DNA from: Sarcomyxa edulis
Lineage: Eukaryota; Basidiomycota; Agaricomycetes; Agaricales; Mycenaceae
DNA: 64,000 nucleotides
Assembly: GCA_009761415.1 (NCBI GenBank)
Contig: QUOL01000003.1
Span: forward strand, 1,550,001-1,614,000
Reading direction: 5' to 3'
Shown in pieces: positions 13,804 to 31,693 of this stretch. Numbering within the stretch: position 1 is the first letter of the stretch; every line of letters begins with the position of its first letter. A program made the position numbers and the translations under genes. Below the pieces are notes generated by a model. It searched no databases. It was not told the origin of the DNA and saw only the letters and a list, made by a program, of their open reading frames with translations.

Positions 13804-14330
13804 ACCTGCAATAGAACTCTGGGTCAGTGCTACCGCCAGATACGCTGGTTGGACGTATGATACCAAGAAGCGAAGCGAGCGAGTGACCGTGTGCCTCAAC
13901 CGCGGCAACTGGCTTATCGCTCGATCGATCTTGAGCACAACGTTGACCTCGACAGTACTTTGCTCGATGGTTTCCTGGCTTTCCATCGTTCTTGGGTCCC
14001 AAAATCGCGCTCTCTCCAACCTACCGAGTCCTATGGAAATCAGAGCTCAAGCGCTCACCTTCTTGGGGACCGAGCTCGAGCGCTTTGAACACGAGCTTGC
14101 ACGCATCGTAGAATGTCAATAGACTGTTTAGTACGGTCTTCACACCGATACCACCTTGAATCCCGATTTTCGCTGCTCGAGACGATTTGACGGGATGCAC
14201 TCACCCCAGAAAAGCCTCCCAACTGAATGCGGTCGTCTCAGCTGGGCTACTGTCAACGGAAGGAGGTAGGAGACGAGCTCGCTCGGGTGAACGGATGTGT
14301 CGTTGGTGAACGTTTGGGTAATCTTTAGAA
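13804..14330 (-). other. Unassigned coding-looking exons upstream of and in frame with the dipeptidase
   Basis: On the minus strand, one open segment runs from about 14330 to the GTGAGT donor at 14204. It splices cleanly, phase 1, to a second exon just below 14155, giving a continuous SVGRLFWGGIGVKTVL stretch followed by TFYDACKLVFKALELGPQ. A third exon starting near 14036 stays open through WDPRTMESQETIEQ and runs in frame into the dipeptidase Met at 13803. I do not recognise this protein and found no convincing start codon; a Met at about 14415 begins MSLFKGLFTLQY. It could be an N-terminal extension of the dipeptidase, a separate short gene ending near 13800, or chance. Confidence 0.4.
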
Positions 14331-16850
14331 AAGGTCTGGAATGGCGTCGTTACAAACTCGGAGGACGGTTGAAGGGTAAATATTGTAAGGTGAACAAGCC
14401 CTTGAATAGTGACATATTTATGCTGATACACTTCGCGCCAATAGGTGTGTGTGTACCCAAAGTCCACCTCCGGGCGGTATACAAAAAGTCGCTTCTGCTT
14501 TGGATCCGTTGGATAACATCAATAAGCTCGCTTCCAATAGAATTACTCCTTGACTTCAAGTTCGTAGTTCTAAGAGGACCGGGCCTGGCTTTTCGCCGCC
14601 ACACATCGGAGCCTCTAGTCAATATAGCTCTGTAAATCTAACATCCCAGACTCGAGTCCGTCGACTTGTAAGTTTCCTAACGGTTAGACGGTCTAGGTAT
14701 CGTGCATGCCTCGTCGTCCCTTCGTCGTCCGGTTACCAATCGCTGCCGAGTCTATCTTGGATGTTCTGTGAGACGTGATGTAGTTGCACTACAACATGAT
14801 TGGCTCCGCTTCCGCATGGTGCATGTATCGCACTCAGAGTACGCACATTCATCTTGTCAAAGTCGAGGATCCTTGCTCACCACCAATGCCGTATATCTGG
14901 CGTGCATCAATTATAGTAGTCCACTGAATCGGACCTTCCTAGTTTCGAAGCGGCATGTTGCTTGCCTCCGAATGCGAGTCTCCTCAAAATGCACGTACTA
15001 CAGGACCGGCGTTGTGATAATTGCTGCTAACTTTCGCAACCGGAGTCAAATATGTTCTTGCTCAAGCTTTTTCCGAGATAAGACTTCGGAGTTAATTGAG
15101 TGTATACTACCAACCCTATGTGCTTTGTAAGTCCTCTCACGACTTTGTCTTTGACATTTGGCGTTGAGCTATAACTGAATATTTACTTTATACAGCGTGG
15201 TTTATGTCGTTGTCATTTGACCTGCTGATGGTCACACAGGCATGCTCGTTCTTTGCTCGTGCAGGAACTTGGGGTATGCCGATCGTTTGGACTCTCCAAC
15301 TCGCTGGGTGCTGTTTCACGGCGGCAAAGGCCTGTGGAACTGATCCTCGAAGCCGCGAGGAGCTTTCGGGCCTCTAGAAGACTGAGAAGTGATGACCAGA
15401 GGGTGGTTCGGTGCACTTCATGTTCATCCCAAGCTGATTGATGTTGATTTCAGAAACCTTGGGACTAGACTGTGCATGCCCTATAACAGGGCAGAGCACT
15501 CGGGCGGACTCGGACACGTGAAAGAAATGTGAGGGAGGTTGAGGATTGTGATCTCGTATCAGGCAATGTAGTCGCAAACTTATACCTTATGTACAGCGGA
15601 TTAATGTGGCTAAACTGACTCTTTCGGAGCGAATCGCTCAATTGTAACGACTTGATGTTGGATTAACATTTGATTGATGTGGCCATGGATGTAGCTTCTA
15701 GTTATATTAAAGTTATATCTGAATCTATCGACTTGATGAATGTATCGACTCGTGAGCAACCGTATTGGTCTCAAGCTAAGCTGATGAGAGAGACTAGCCC
15801 GCAAGAATCAACCTGCTACTTGATTGCATTCTCGCTCGATATTTCCGAGTCTTCATGATAAGTACTCTATAGTATCATGTGACAGTTGTTTCTTTTCAAC
15901 GGCTCTCGCAAACATCCGAACAACGATTGCCTTATCAGGAAGTGAGTTGCGGGCAAGTCGCAGGTCTATCGAACAGTGATGACAGTGACCAAGCATGATA
16001 CCTACGTCTGACAATTTACTGCATAAGTATACCAGAATATATAACACAGTGATCGATCCATATCTCGCTGCTCTATATCCCAGATTGTCACGGCTTATCG
16101 AAGGCCTTCTAATATCAAGTTGCAAGCAATTTCCAGGTCAATAGACTCTGTTCGTTGTGTGTTTGAAGCGCAAAAATTTGGAAGAGCATGTAATCATCAT
16201 CGGTTTACTCAATAGAAAAGATGGAACCACCGATAGGGAAATGTCATCTATCACATCGGAAGATGGACTTTATGAGTAAGTATTCCAGATTTCGAGAGAG
16301 CTATATACTCACTCACAAATGAGGTAGATCGATACGAGGAAACAGCTTGCCTCGAGATATTTGGAGCGAACGTATAGAAAGAGACAAAGGCTGATAAGAG
16401 ACCAGGGGGCATAGCTGTCTGTCCACAATCGTTGAGCCGAACGAACAATGCACAAAGACGTCAAGACTGAGGGGAATCTGGGGGATGGAAGCTTTGAGAC
16501 AGTGAAGACGCAAACGCACACTTCAGTCGCGGCACGAGGGAAAGTCTGCAGCCAATCATCAACTTGCTGATGTTCCAGAATGTAGAGGAATATTGCCGAA
16601 TCAGAAGTCCCGAAGGATCCGACAGCATCTCCGCTGCGCTGGTGAAGTATCGTGGAAGCCTGGGAAGTAGTTGACCACGCTACATCATCATGATGCATGG
16701 CATGTCAAGGACATATGGAAATAAGCTTTGCACCAGCCTATCTGTTCCTGGTAAGTATAAAGTAGGCCACTTGAGGATTCGGGAACCGGACCCGGTCAAG
16801 ACTATCGAAAAGAAAAAGTTCCGAGTCAATGGATCAGAGTCAGGACGCAG
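14331..16850. other. Gene-poor region
   Basis: Only short open frames occur here (for example about 14702-15130 + and 16309-16698 -). They lack recognisable domains or convincing splice chains. No transposon ends, RNA gene or long repeat was recognised. Confidence 0.4.
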
Positions 16851-18067
16851 AAAGGGAAAAGAACATACTTGTAGGATGGACGATAAGTGATGCCCCTGCA
16901 AAAAGCGTAATCGATGCGCTTGGACTAGAAATATCTAATCTGGAACCTTGAGCCCAACTACAAACAAAACGAAGAAGAAAGAGTCGAAAAACAAAAACGA
17001 GCTCCGAGTTCGGTCCCACGCCGAATGTTTGGCTTCCCCCTTGTTTGCACACTTCCTCCACAAAATTTTTAAACGCGCTCAAATCCCGACTCCCACTAGC
17101 ATCGGTCTCAATTCTCGCTCTTGTCTAACTTGTCGATGCTCGGTGCCGCACGGTTGAGTCGTCGGGTCCGTAAATACCAGTGCCCGGTTATCGAGAGTTC
17201 CAAAGCTTCTCTTGTCGCGTGATCGGGTACACGGCGTTCCCGACGGTTCAAACCCACGTTCAACCCAGATTCAAGACAAAGTTACAATTTCACAGAAGGC
17301 ATAGTTTGAACCCCTCAGCAGGTGTGAGATATTCCCCATGATCTCGACATGGTCGGGGGGAGATGCTCTGATGCCTCCTCCTAAAGTTTTCATCATGTCT
17401 CTCGCCCACGCTGTCACTGTCGAAATAGTCTTCTCCCCACGGTACAATGACCACCGTCGAATGGAAAATCACGTATTTGCTACTGGCACTGCAATGCTCA
17501 AAGTCCGGCTTTTACTAGATTTGGCTACAATCCGTAGACCTTTACAAGGAATCGCCGAACATCTTCTCTTTCTGGCTCTTCTCAGGCTATTCTTGTGGCC
17601 TACACTGTAATGGATTAACCAACGACTGCAAATTCTCGATGCAAAGGGCTTGGCCTGCCGCTAATCGTGTCAGGAGACGATATCAGTAAACCACTGCTCG
17701 TATTCTGTTTAGCAGAACAGTGGTATGTATTATTGCGATGATCTTATTTGACACTTGTCTTATACCTAATGTTAGACTCAACTAGTGACAGTCCTTCTGT
17801 ACTGCAGAACCACTGCGTCTCTTTGGTTTACATCCCGAGGACACGGAAGTGGTGTCTACAACTTGCTCACACATTTCCTCAACGCCGAAGGTCATTCGGA
17901 CCTAAACTAAGCTCAGCTCTCGTCGTTTGAATGTACTTCACAACTTCACAGCGCTATAGCGATCTCTTGGCGGTCCCGAGTACTGGCTCAAACATCTGTC
18001 TATGTTCATCATCGCTCGGGATTGGCTACGTCTCACCCTCGCCTAGCTTGTAGGTCACCCGGAGAAA

Positions 18068-23958
<5,891 letters not shown>

Positions 23959-24407
23959 TCGAGTAAAGGGTCGTCGACTCACGGTTTCGTAGAGTGTATA
24001 TCTTGATGTTGGATCTGGAATTACTTTCTCAATCTCGTACTCAGTATTTACGGGCCGTTTTCCCCATTTCTTCTTCCTGGTGTATTATTGTCGTTTTTGC
24101 ATCTCTATCAATAATGTAGATGTCTTGTGCTTAAGCGCTTCATGTGCCGTCAGTGGATGAAAATTAGGGTTGTTCTGTGACCGTCCATGAAAAGAATCAT
24201 CCAGGAAGTGAAGAAGTGTGACATTGATGCTGTCTTCAATCTTGCACGACGCTGAAGGACCTAGAAACACCTGCTTGCTTATGCGAGACCACATACGAGT
24301 TTTGGTCTGTGTTCAGAAAAGGTATAATGGTTCTTCAGATAGCTTGAATCTATTGTGCAGAGCTACAAGTCATACGATCCGGTCTGCGATCGTAGTCCTT
24401 CCTCCAT
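23959..24407. other. Convergent 3' spacer
   Basis: Spacer between the peroxidase stop (+) and the OSCP stop (-). No gene is seen. Confidence 0.45.
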
Positions 24408-25164
24408 TTAGACCGATTCTACGAAAGAAAAGCTTGATGAGCGAAAGGATTCCGATGGGGCAAGAAAAGAAACATACGTTTAAGAACATTGTTGAGCTTC
24501 GTGACTCGCGATTGAACGGTAAGATCAATAGTTTTGTCGCCAAAGTCAACAAGGAATCCACCCAGGACTGTAGGGTTGACCTAAAGACAACAACGTCAAT
24601 AGGCAAGACACATTCAGCAAGCATGAACTTCCGTACCTTGTTGACAACCTTCAGGACCTTTGCCTCCCGACCTGCCTGGGATTGCTTGAGCGTTCCTTCC
24701 AAGCGCGTAAGGATATCCTTGGGCAAAGGTGAAGCCGAAGTAACGACCACAGTCAACTCTCCTCTGTATTTGGCTACTAGCTCGTTGAAGCCCTCAATGA
24801 CGCCTGGTGTCTCTCCCAACCTCCCATTTTCCGACAAGACAGCAAGGAAATTCTTCGTCGTTTCCGTGACAGGCTCTTTCTTCGCAGCGGAACCTTCCAA
24901 CTTCGTGTAGAGAGCTGAGAGACCTGCACTGCGGTCCTTCAAGGAGAGTGTCGGGTTGTGGAAAAAGGTGTTCAAGGCTGCGTCCTTCTCGATGAGGGTG
25001 GAGAGAGTTGAAAGTTCGGTATGAACTTTTGTGAGAACTAGAGGTGATTTTCCTAGGGCGGCGTTGTACACGGCATTTGAGTATTTGAGGGCGAGTGCAG
25101 ATGCAGCACGACGACCCAGACCGGGGGTGACGGTGGCTACACGGGTAGCAGCTGAGAGCAACAT
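24408..25164 (-). CDS. ATP5: Mitochondrial ATP synthase OSCP subunit (subunit 5)
   Basis: Peripheral-stalk subunit that links F1 to the membrane part of ATP synthase in mitochondria. The N-terminus MLLSAATRVATVTPGLGRR is basic and hydroxylated, as in a matrix-targeting sequence. It leads into ALALKYSNAVYNAAL, typical of OSCP. Exon 1 ends VVNKV. After one intron comes VNPTVLGGFLVDFGDKTIDLT, the hallmark C-terminal OSCP block. A second short intron then leads to the final residues ...LNNVLKQSV and the stop at 24408-24410. Without splicing, the reading frame looks longer and ends in unrelated residues. All expected regions are present. Confidence 0.95.
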
Positions 25165-26117
25165 TTGAGGAAGGAAATTCGAGGAGAACGTCGACCACCG
25201 CGTCGACTTACGGACAGATTCGGAGTTACCCGAACCGGCGTAGTTTACTCAAAATTCAAGCTTGCGAGTTCGTTCAAAGTTCGTTCATTCCATTCTTTTT
25301 CTGCCAGAAACCTGCTGCACTAACAGCTGTACCATGGCTATCATTATGGCAAGTCAGTATGTATTTTTTGATGTTCAGGGCTATCTCCGAGTCTCCGGGG
25401 CTCAGTCAGACTCTGTGCTTACAAGTGCTTAGTGCACGCCGCACGGCACCTGTAGCATGGATGGATCCATCGTGATCTCGGGAGGTATGCGGACCAGGGT
25501 GATGATGATGATGGAGATGGCATGGAATGAGTTTATTCTTATCAACTTGGAGTGACTGGTGGAGTTCGAGAGTACTTTTAATTACAAAAACGAGGCAAGT
25601 GGCTAGCCTGTTAGGCCTGCCTGCACTGAAGCTGCTGGTAGGATGGCTATACAGCAATTATGATAGCCAGAATTGGGCTTGAATCATGCCAGTATGCTGC
25701 TGCTGTTCCTTGGGGTTGTTGTGGTAGTAAGCGGTAAATGGTAATGCCACTCAGAGCCGAGAGTGCCGCACGCCGCGGCTTGAGATGGACTTGAGATGTG
25801 AATCCCGTTTTTCCGTGTATCGTCTCATGAACTCGGCCATCGCAGTTCCCTCGCAGTTGCTATCCTTTCTATCTTTCACTAGATATCCCTCACTAGACCA
25901 AAATTCTGTCCTTTTCTCTGTCTAATAGCGACCCTTAGACGCGCGACCGGACCCCATTGACAGGAATAACACCCCGAAGAACAATAACCGTAAGTAGTAC
26001 AATGCCTGCCTTGCAACACACGCTTATTCTACGATTTTCATTCTTTTGCGCAGCCTCATCTCTCTTTATCTGTGGAAAGCGTGTCCTGCTATCCACCCAC
26101 CCGTCTTATTGCCCTTT
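25165..26117. other. Divergent promoter region between OSCP and channel gene
   Basis: No gene is supported. Short frames near 25406-25657 (-) have no recognisable similarity. A short GATGATGATGATGG run lies near 25500. The last 150 bases are strongly pyrimidine-rich. Confidence 0.45.
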
Positions 26118-28585
26118 ATGTTCTTTCCTGTCGCCCGGTTGCGAGCAGCTGCCCTTGCTTCCCTTCTCTTCATTCCCATTGCTTACGCCAAACAGGACTC
26201 TTTTTGTGGGTAGCGGTAGCTTTTCACTTTACTATAAACTCTGCTAATGCCCAACTCCTAGTCACTTCCTCTGTAACGTACTGCGAAGCACCCGACACAC
26301 TTTTGATACAGCAGTTCGATCTCGCGTATTTCGCGAAGAATGACTCCGTATTCTTCAATATATCTGCTGCCAGCGTGGTGCGTAGACCTCTCGTCGTGTA
26401 GCCAACCTCAGGTCCTAATTTCCTTACAGGAAGCCAATGTCAACGTCACAGCTAATCTCGTCCTGAACGTCTATGGTATGATTCCGCTCAACGTCAGTAT
26501 CGATCTCTGTGACGTGCTCGATGGTGTCCTATGTCCTCTTCCCATCTACACTTTCACTGGCTCCGACACAATAACCCTGCCTTCGTCTATCGATATTGCC
26601 TCGAATCTCCCTGGAATTGCATACAAAATACCCGACCTCGAAGCCTATGCTCAATTGACTCTCAGAGAAGTTGGGACGGGGACCGTGAAAGCATGTGTAC
26701 AAGCAACCCTGTCAAACGGCTGGTCAATACACCAACCTGCCGTCGAATGGGCAACAGGAGGATTAGCTTTGGGTGCTCTTCTCAGTGCGATATGGCAGTC
26801 CGTCAGACCCGAAGCTATCGCGCCATATCGTTTCCTCGATCTGATGTACCTCTACCAAGCCATCGCCACGACAGGCTTCCTCAGTCTCAATTATCCTGTC
26901 GTATATCGCGCCTACGCTCTCAATTTCGCGTGGGCTATGGGTCTAATCTCCACGTCGTCATCATCCGCACTCCAGAATTCCATCAACAAGATGCGCGCTC
27001 TCACCGGAGGAAATATGGCCAACGCTTCCTCGAGCTCTGCAGAGGCCTTGGTGAACCGTAAACTGAGTCCTTTCAATTCTTTGCTTTCCTCATCCTCTTC
27101 CATATATGAAACCCAATCCCTGTTCACCTCCACCGAGCTCGTCGAATTATCCAACATGACTCTCAGCACAGTAGCTCGGCCAGCTACACTCGAGAGCCTC
27201 AAACAACTCTCTGTAGCCGGCGAGGTACAGACGGTAACGAGCTCATCGTCAAATGTCTTACAAGCTGGCTTGCCTATATATCTGAACACGATGTTCATCT
27301 CAACCGCCAATGCGTTCATGACCGTATTTATCTGCGCACTTGCCATAATCGCTATTGCCATCGTTATATTTGGATCGATCTATCTGGCCATCTTCTTGAT
27401 GGGAAAATATGGTTGGGGCAACGAAGATCGCCGTGCGAAATTACGAGCTGGCTATGCATCGTTCGTGAAGGCATGGAGCCTTCGCTTGGTATGTTATCCT
27501 CCTTCACTGTCCTTCTACGCTTTGCTGATGGATGATTGAAGATACTTGTTGGATTCACGCCTATAATCATATTCACATTTTATCAATGGACACTCCATGA
27601 TTCATGGCTGTCTGTCCTATTTTCCGTCATCCTCCTCCTCTCCATTGCTGCGTACATGCTCTACTCGGTTTTCCTAACTCTGCGCTTAGCACTCCGTTCG
27701 ACCCCACTCGCTCTTTATACAGAATCCGATCATATCAACAGTCAGGGGCCGTTATACGCGCAATATCGTACTCCACGCTACTACTTCTTCCTTCCTCTCC
27801 TCGTCGCCTCGTTCTTCAAGGCCATATTCATCGCTTTCGTCAAAGCAAATGGAGAAGCCCAAGTCATTTTGATCCTCATCATCGAGATCGCAGTCCTCCT
27901 ATCCCACCTTATCCTTCGCCCATTCAAGACCCGCGGTGGTGACGTCTTTGCCACATTCCTAGCCATCATCAGAGTAGTCTGTACAGGCCTCCTGATCGCT
28001 TTCGTACAGAAAATTGGTGTTGCCGCGATCCCACGTACAGCCATCGGACTCGTCATCGCGGTCATCTTCTCCGTCACCGTCGTAATTGTGTTCATCAACC
28101 TGATCTTCCATCTTGGATTGGAGCGTCTAGTCCCCACGAAGGGCATCAAATCTCGAACACTCACCGTCGACTCTTCGGATGCGGCGTATGTACTAGAGAA
28201 AGCCGAGAAAGGTGACAAGAATTCTGCAAATAACTCTGAGACCGCCGTGGAAGTGGATGTGGAGGAACGACCGCTTAGTCCCACGCCGCAACATTCAAGG
28301 ATGAGCTTGGGTTTCCATATCCATCATGATGCACACCCGACGGACACAGGATTGCCGACACCCCCCGATCCCACAAGTGACATTACCACGGAGTCGCGTC
28401 TGCGAGAGTCGTCGACGACGACAACGACGAGTCTCGGATCCCTCATGCCTTCGAGGTGGTCCAACTCTCCGCCAATAACATCACATCTATCCTCTACTTC
28501 GCCAGGCACTACAAGCCCGAGGCACTCAGGAACGCCTTCACACACACCACCGCCACCCTCGGACAATTCTAGACATCATATATGA
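26118..28585 (+). CDS. TRP-like ion channel / Flc-Pkd2 family membrane protein
   Basis: The start was chosen at 26118 because it gives a good signal peptide (MFFPVARLRAAALASLLFIPIAYA). An intron (26206-26261) then joins KQDSF to TSSVTYCEAPD. The luminal N-terminal domain (about residues 28-180), with N-glycosylation sites and paired cysteines, resembles the ML-like lipid-binding domain found in front of fungal TRP-like channels. It is followed by about nine hydrophobic segments, including AFMTVFICALAIIAIAIVIFG and the IFTFYQW and LPLLVASFF blocks. A cytosolic tail of about 130 residues is rich in Ser, Thr, Pro and His. Family members act in Ca2+ signalling, FAD or lipid transport, and cell-wall integrity; the exact role here is not predictable. 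Confidence 0.82.
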
Positions 28586-29070
28586 TATAGTGGATTATAA
28601 TCTGGCACCATCGTATATAGACCCATTCTCATCTATCTTTCCCTCTTCTCTTTGCATCTATCATCCCCTAGTACTGCTTTCCTCGTCGTTTGCGGCCCGA
28701 TCCGCATACCATTCTTCACGTACTATTTCATCTATCTTTGCATTTTCCTCCCTATCATAACTGGTTTAGCACTCACACTCACTACATTCAAAATTTCTCT
28801 TTCAGACTTCCATAACCTCATGATCATGAATCATCATACAATACTTTATCCCCTCGGAAGGTATTCTTAGATCCCCCTGTATCATCCATTGTATATTATA
28901 CATAGCTTCTACACATATAGATCAATACATCCCTATTTTTGTGGAAACAGTCGAGTTTGGAAGGCCCCCGAGGAGGATCGATATCAATTAAGGTGGGGCA
29001 CGGTGTCCGACGGACGATTTTTGGCAGACCTGACAGGATTTCAAACCCATGGCCGCGGAGGGGAGGCTAA
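28586..29070. other. Convergent 3' spacer
   Basis: Pyrimidine-rich spacer between the channel gene (+) and the Mgs1-like gene (-). No gene is seen. Confidence 0.45.
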
Positions 29071-31316
29071 TTATTCTGCTTCCACTGTCGTGCCTTTGTT
29101 CTTTCGATTCTCCCAGTCCTGACCACCATTCGCCTCTCGTTCCCATCTCTGCAACGCATCCTCATCCCAAATTTTGTCCGTCATGTCACCCTGCTCTCTC
29201 AAGTAGACATCATCCCTGAACTGCGGTGGTAGATAATCGTTGTAAACAGGATGCCTATAAATAAATGAATACGAACAGATCAGCATCCACGGCCGCTTCA
29301 AAATTAAAATAGCAAAATGATCACTGCGTACGCGTAGTCCGGGTTATAACAATAGCCCCTTGCATACCCCAGTTCCTTCATAAGGCCCGTGGGTGCATTT
29401 CGCACCGGCATAGGTACGGGTGCGGTGGGATCGAGTTTCGCAGCCGCTTCTGCACGATTGTAGGCCTCGTAAGACCGGGTCGATTTGGGTGCCTCCGACA
29501 GGTATGCAATGAGATGCGCGAGATTGATGCGACATTCTGGCATCCCGATGGTTTGGCAGGCTTGATAGGTGGCTATAGCCTATATGACGACATTAGCACG
29601 GCTGAGAGAGTTGCGGAGAAGAGCATTGAGTGACGCGACGTACAAGAGGCAACGCATGATTATCTGCGAGACCAATGTCTTCACTCGCACATACGACCAT
29701 TCTTCGTGCGATGAAGAGGGGATCTTCACCGGCGGTCAGCATACGGGCTAACCAGTACATTGCAGCATGGGGTTGGCTCCCGCGTACACTTTTATGTAGG
29801 GCAGAAATCATGTCATAGTGGCTTTCGCCTGTCCGATCATAAGAAGTGGAGACGGAACGACGGAGGGAGGCGAGTAAGGATGCTTCGTTAATGTCTTTTG
29901 GGGAAGTAGTAACAAGTTCTAGCAGAGATATTGCTGTTCGAGCGTCCCCAGCAGATAACGAGACGATGCTCGAGATTACGCGAGGTGTCAATTGGGGAAA
30001 AGATGGATAACGAGGATTTGACATGCTACTGGAGACCGACGATTGAGTGCCCGATATCGGAGATGTAAGTTGTTCTGGTTGAGAGCTTGATCCCTCCTCT
30101 ATGACCGTCTCAGAACAGGGTATTTGTTCACCGGTAGAAGGCGATGAAAGTCGTTCTATGGCATTAGTTATGATAGTTTCGACATCCTTGTCCGTCAATC
30201 TTTCCAGGACGAAAACACGACATCGACTGAGCAAGGCACCAGTCAACTTGAAAGACGGGTTTTCGGTAGTCGCACCTATGAGCTAAGTTCATATGGGAAT
30301 GGGTCAATGTGTCAGTGTAAGCGATCAAGCGACGAACCTGTATCTGGCCTTGTTCTACGAAAGGCAGGAAGATATCCTGATGATCTTCGTCAATTTTCTC
30401 GGCTTAGAGCATGCAGCAAACATACCTGTTGCGCTTTATTGAAACGATGAACCTCGTCCAAAAACAAGATCGTTTTTCTATGATATGCATCAGGGGTATG
30501 GTGACATCAAAGATAGAAGGATGTCTTGCCTTCCCGTCAATGTAAGAGTACCTCTCGCCTCTTCGACGACTGCGCGGACTTCATTGATCCCTGCTCCAGT
30601 GGCGCTGAGCTCCTTGAAGACCGAGCTTGTTCCCTTGGCTAGCAGTCTGGCTAATGTGGTCTTCCCGCATCTAAGATGTAGATTGAGTGGATGTGATGTC
30701 AATGGAGAGGTAGTCTATACCCAGGTGGACCCCATAGAATGCAGCTCCCAGCAGACCCGGTAGCCAATGCAGTCATTAGCAGTGACTCGGGTCCAGTCAA
30801 ATGAGGCTGCCCTATAAATTCATCCATGGACGTAGGACGAAGCCTTTCTGCCCAAGGAGCAGCAGCCTGTATGTTGGTGGTCTTGTTTCGTTTACCGGCC
30901 GACTGTGAGGATGGGGGCTCTTGGGCAGCACGCTTCTTCCCCAACTTCGCGCTACTAGATGGTGTGGGCAAAGCTGATTGACCAGAAGACCCGTCCCGTT
31001 TGTGTCTCATGTTGAATATGGGTGCCATAAGAGCACCATCAGACTTTGCTTTGAGGGTCCTCTGGCTTGGACCAGGTGTTGCATTGACAGTGTCAGTGGC
31101 ACGAGACGCGCCAGGTTCGGAGCAACCAGTGTCCAGGTGCTCATTTATAGCGAGACTAGAAACCTTTCTCGAGCAGACCGGACTGGATAAAAATACGCGT
31201 CAAGCTCTGTCAGCTACACGGTTGTCGGGCGCTAAAGTACCAAGTCACTGCAGTTTTTAGGTCAGGGCGCTGTTTGAGCATAAAACACGAGAGTTACCAG
31301 TCGTGGCCGAGCTCAT
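29071..31316 (-). CDS. MGS1: Mgs1/WRNIP1-type AAA ATPase with UBZ zinc finger
   Basis: Nuclear DNA-dependent ATPase of the RarA/Mgs1/WRNIP1 clamp-loader family, acting at stalled replication forks. Splicing at the 5' end through a 7-nt exon (31241-31247) rebuilds MSSATTVTCPVCSRK..., with INEHLDTGC. This is a C-x2-C..H-x4-C ubiquitin-binding finger as in family members. After a Ser/Lys-rich linker come PWAERLRPTSMDEFIGQ, Walker A GPPGCGKTT (rebuilt across an intron), Walker B ILFLDEVHRFNKAQQ, sensor GATTENPSF, and the C-terminal AAA lid. The RarA oligomerisation domain follows (MISALHKSVRGS, ASEDIGLAD, GYARGYCYNPDYA). The shorter start at 31028 would lose the finger. All motifs look intact. 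Confidence 0.92.
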
Positions 31317-31693
31317 GCTGGGTATTTTGTTTGCTAAGTGAAACGATGATCCGAAACAGATTGCAGCAGTGCAGTGGAATGGTATGGGACTAGCTTGGGT
31401 ATAGTGGTAGAAGCAGACTAGAAGAGGTCGGAATGAAATTAAACTTTGAAACTGCGGGTTGTTCGGTATGTTTCTTTCGATTTCGAGTCACTACTGTTCC
31501 ATCTTCTCTTGTATGTGGACTACCTCTGTAAAACCTCATAAATTCTCCAGTTTTCATGTATCGGCCATGATATACACCAGTTTACCAGCAATGTCTCAGG
31601 CTCCTAATCAGGACTCAACCGCATCAGGGGCCATTCTACCACACCAATGACCAGCGGAAAGGAGAAATCTGAACCTCCTCCTCGTATTCATAC
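31317..31693. other. Divergent promoter region
   Basis: Spacer between the Mgs1-like (-) and SMP/C2 (+) genes. No gene is supported. A short ATG frame at about 31591 (MSQAPNQDST) ends after 20 codons and could be a 5' leader ORF. Confidence 0.4.

Noticed and set aside
16309..16698. 129-aa hydrophobic open frame (-)
   Set aside because: No recognisable domain, no clean splice partners and no motif support. It was considered as a membrane protein and dropped.
24218..24910. 230-aa open frame on the plus strand
   Set aside because: It is antisense to the ATP synthase OSCP exons and has no family similarity.
27781..28284. 167-aa open frame on the minus strand
   Set aside because: It lies antisense to the TRP-like channel coding region.
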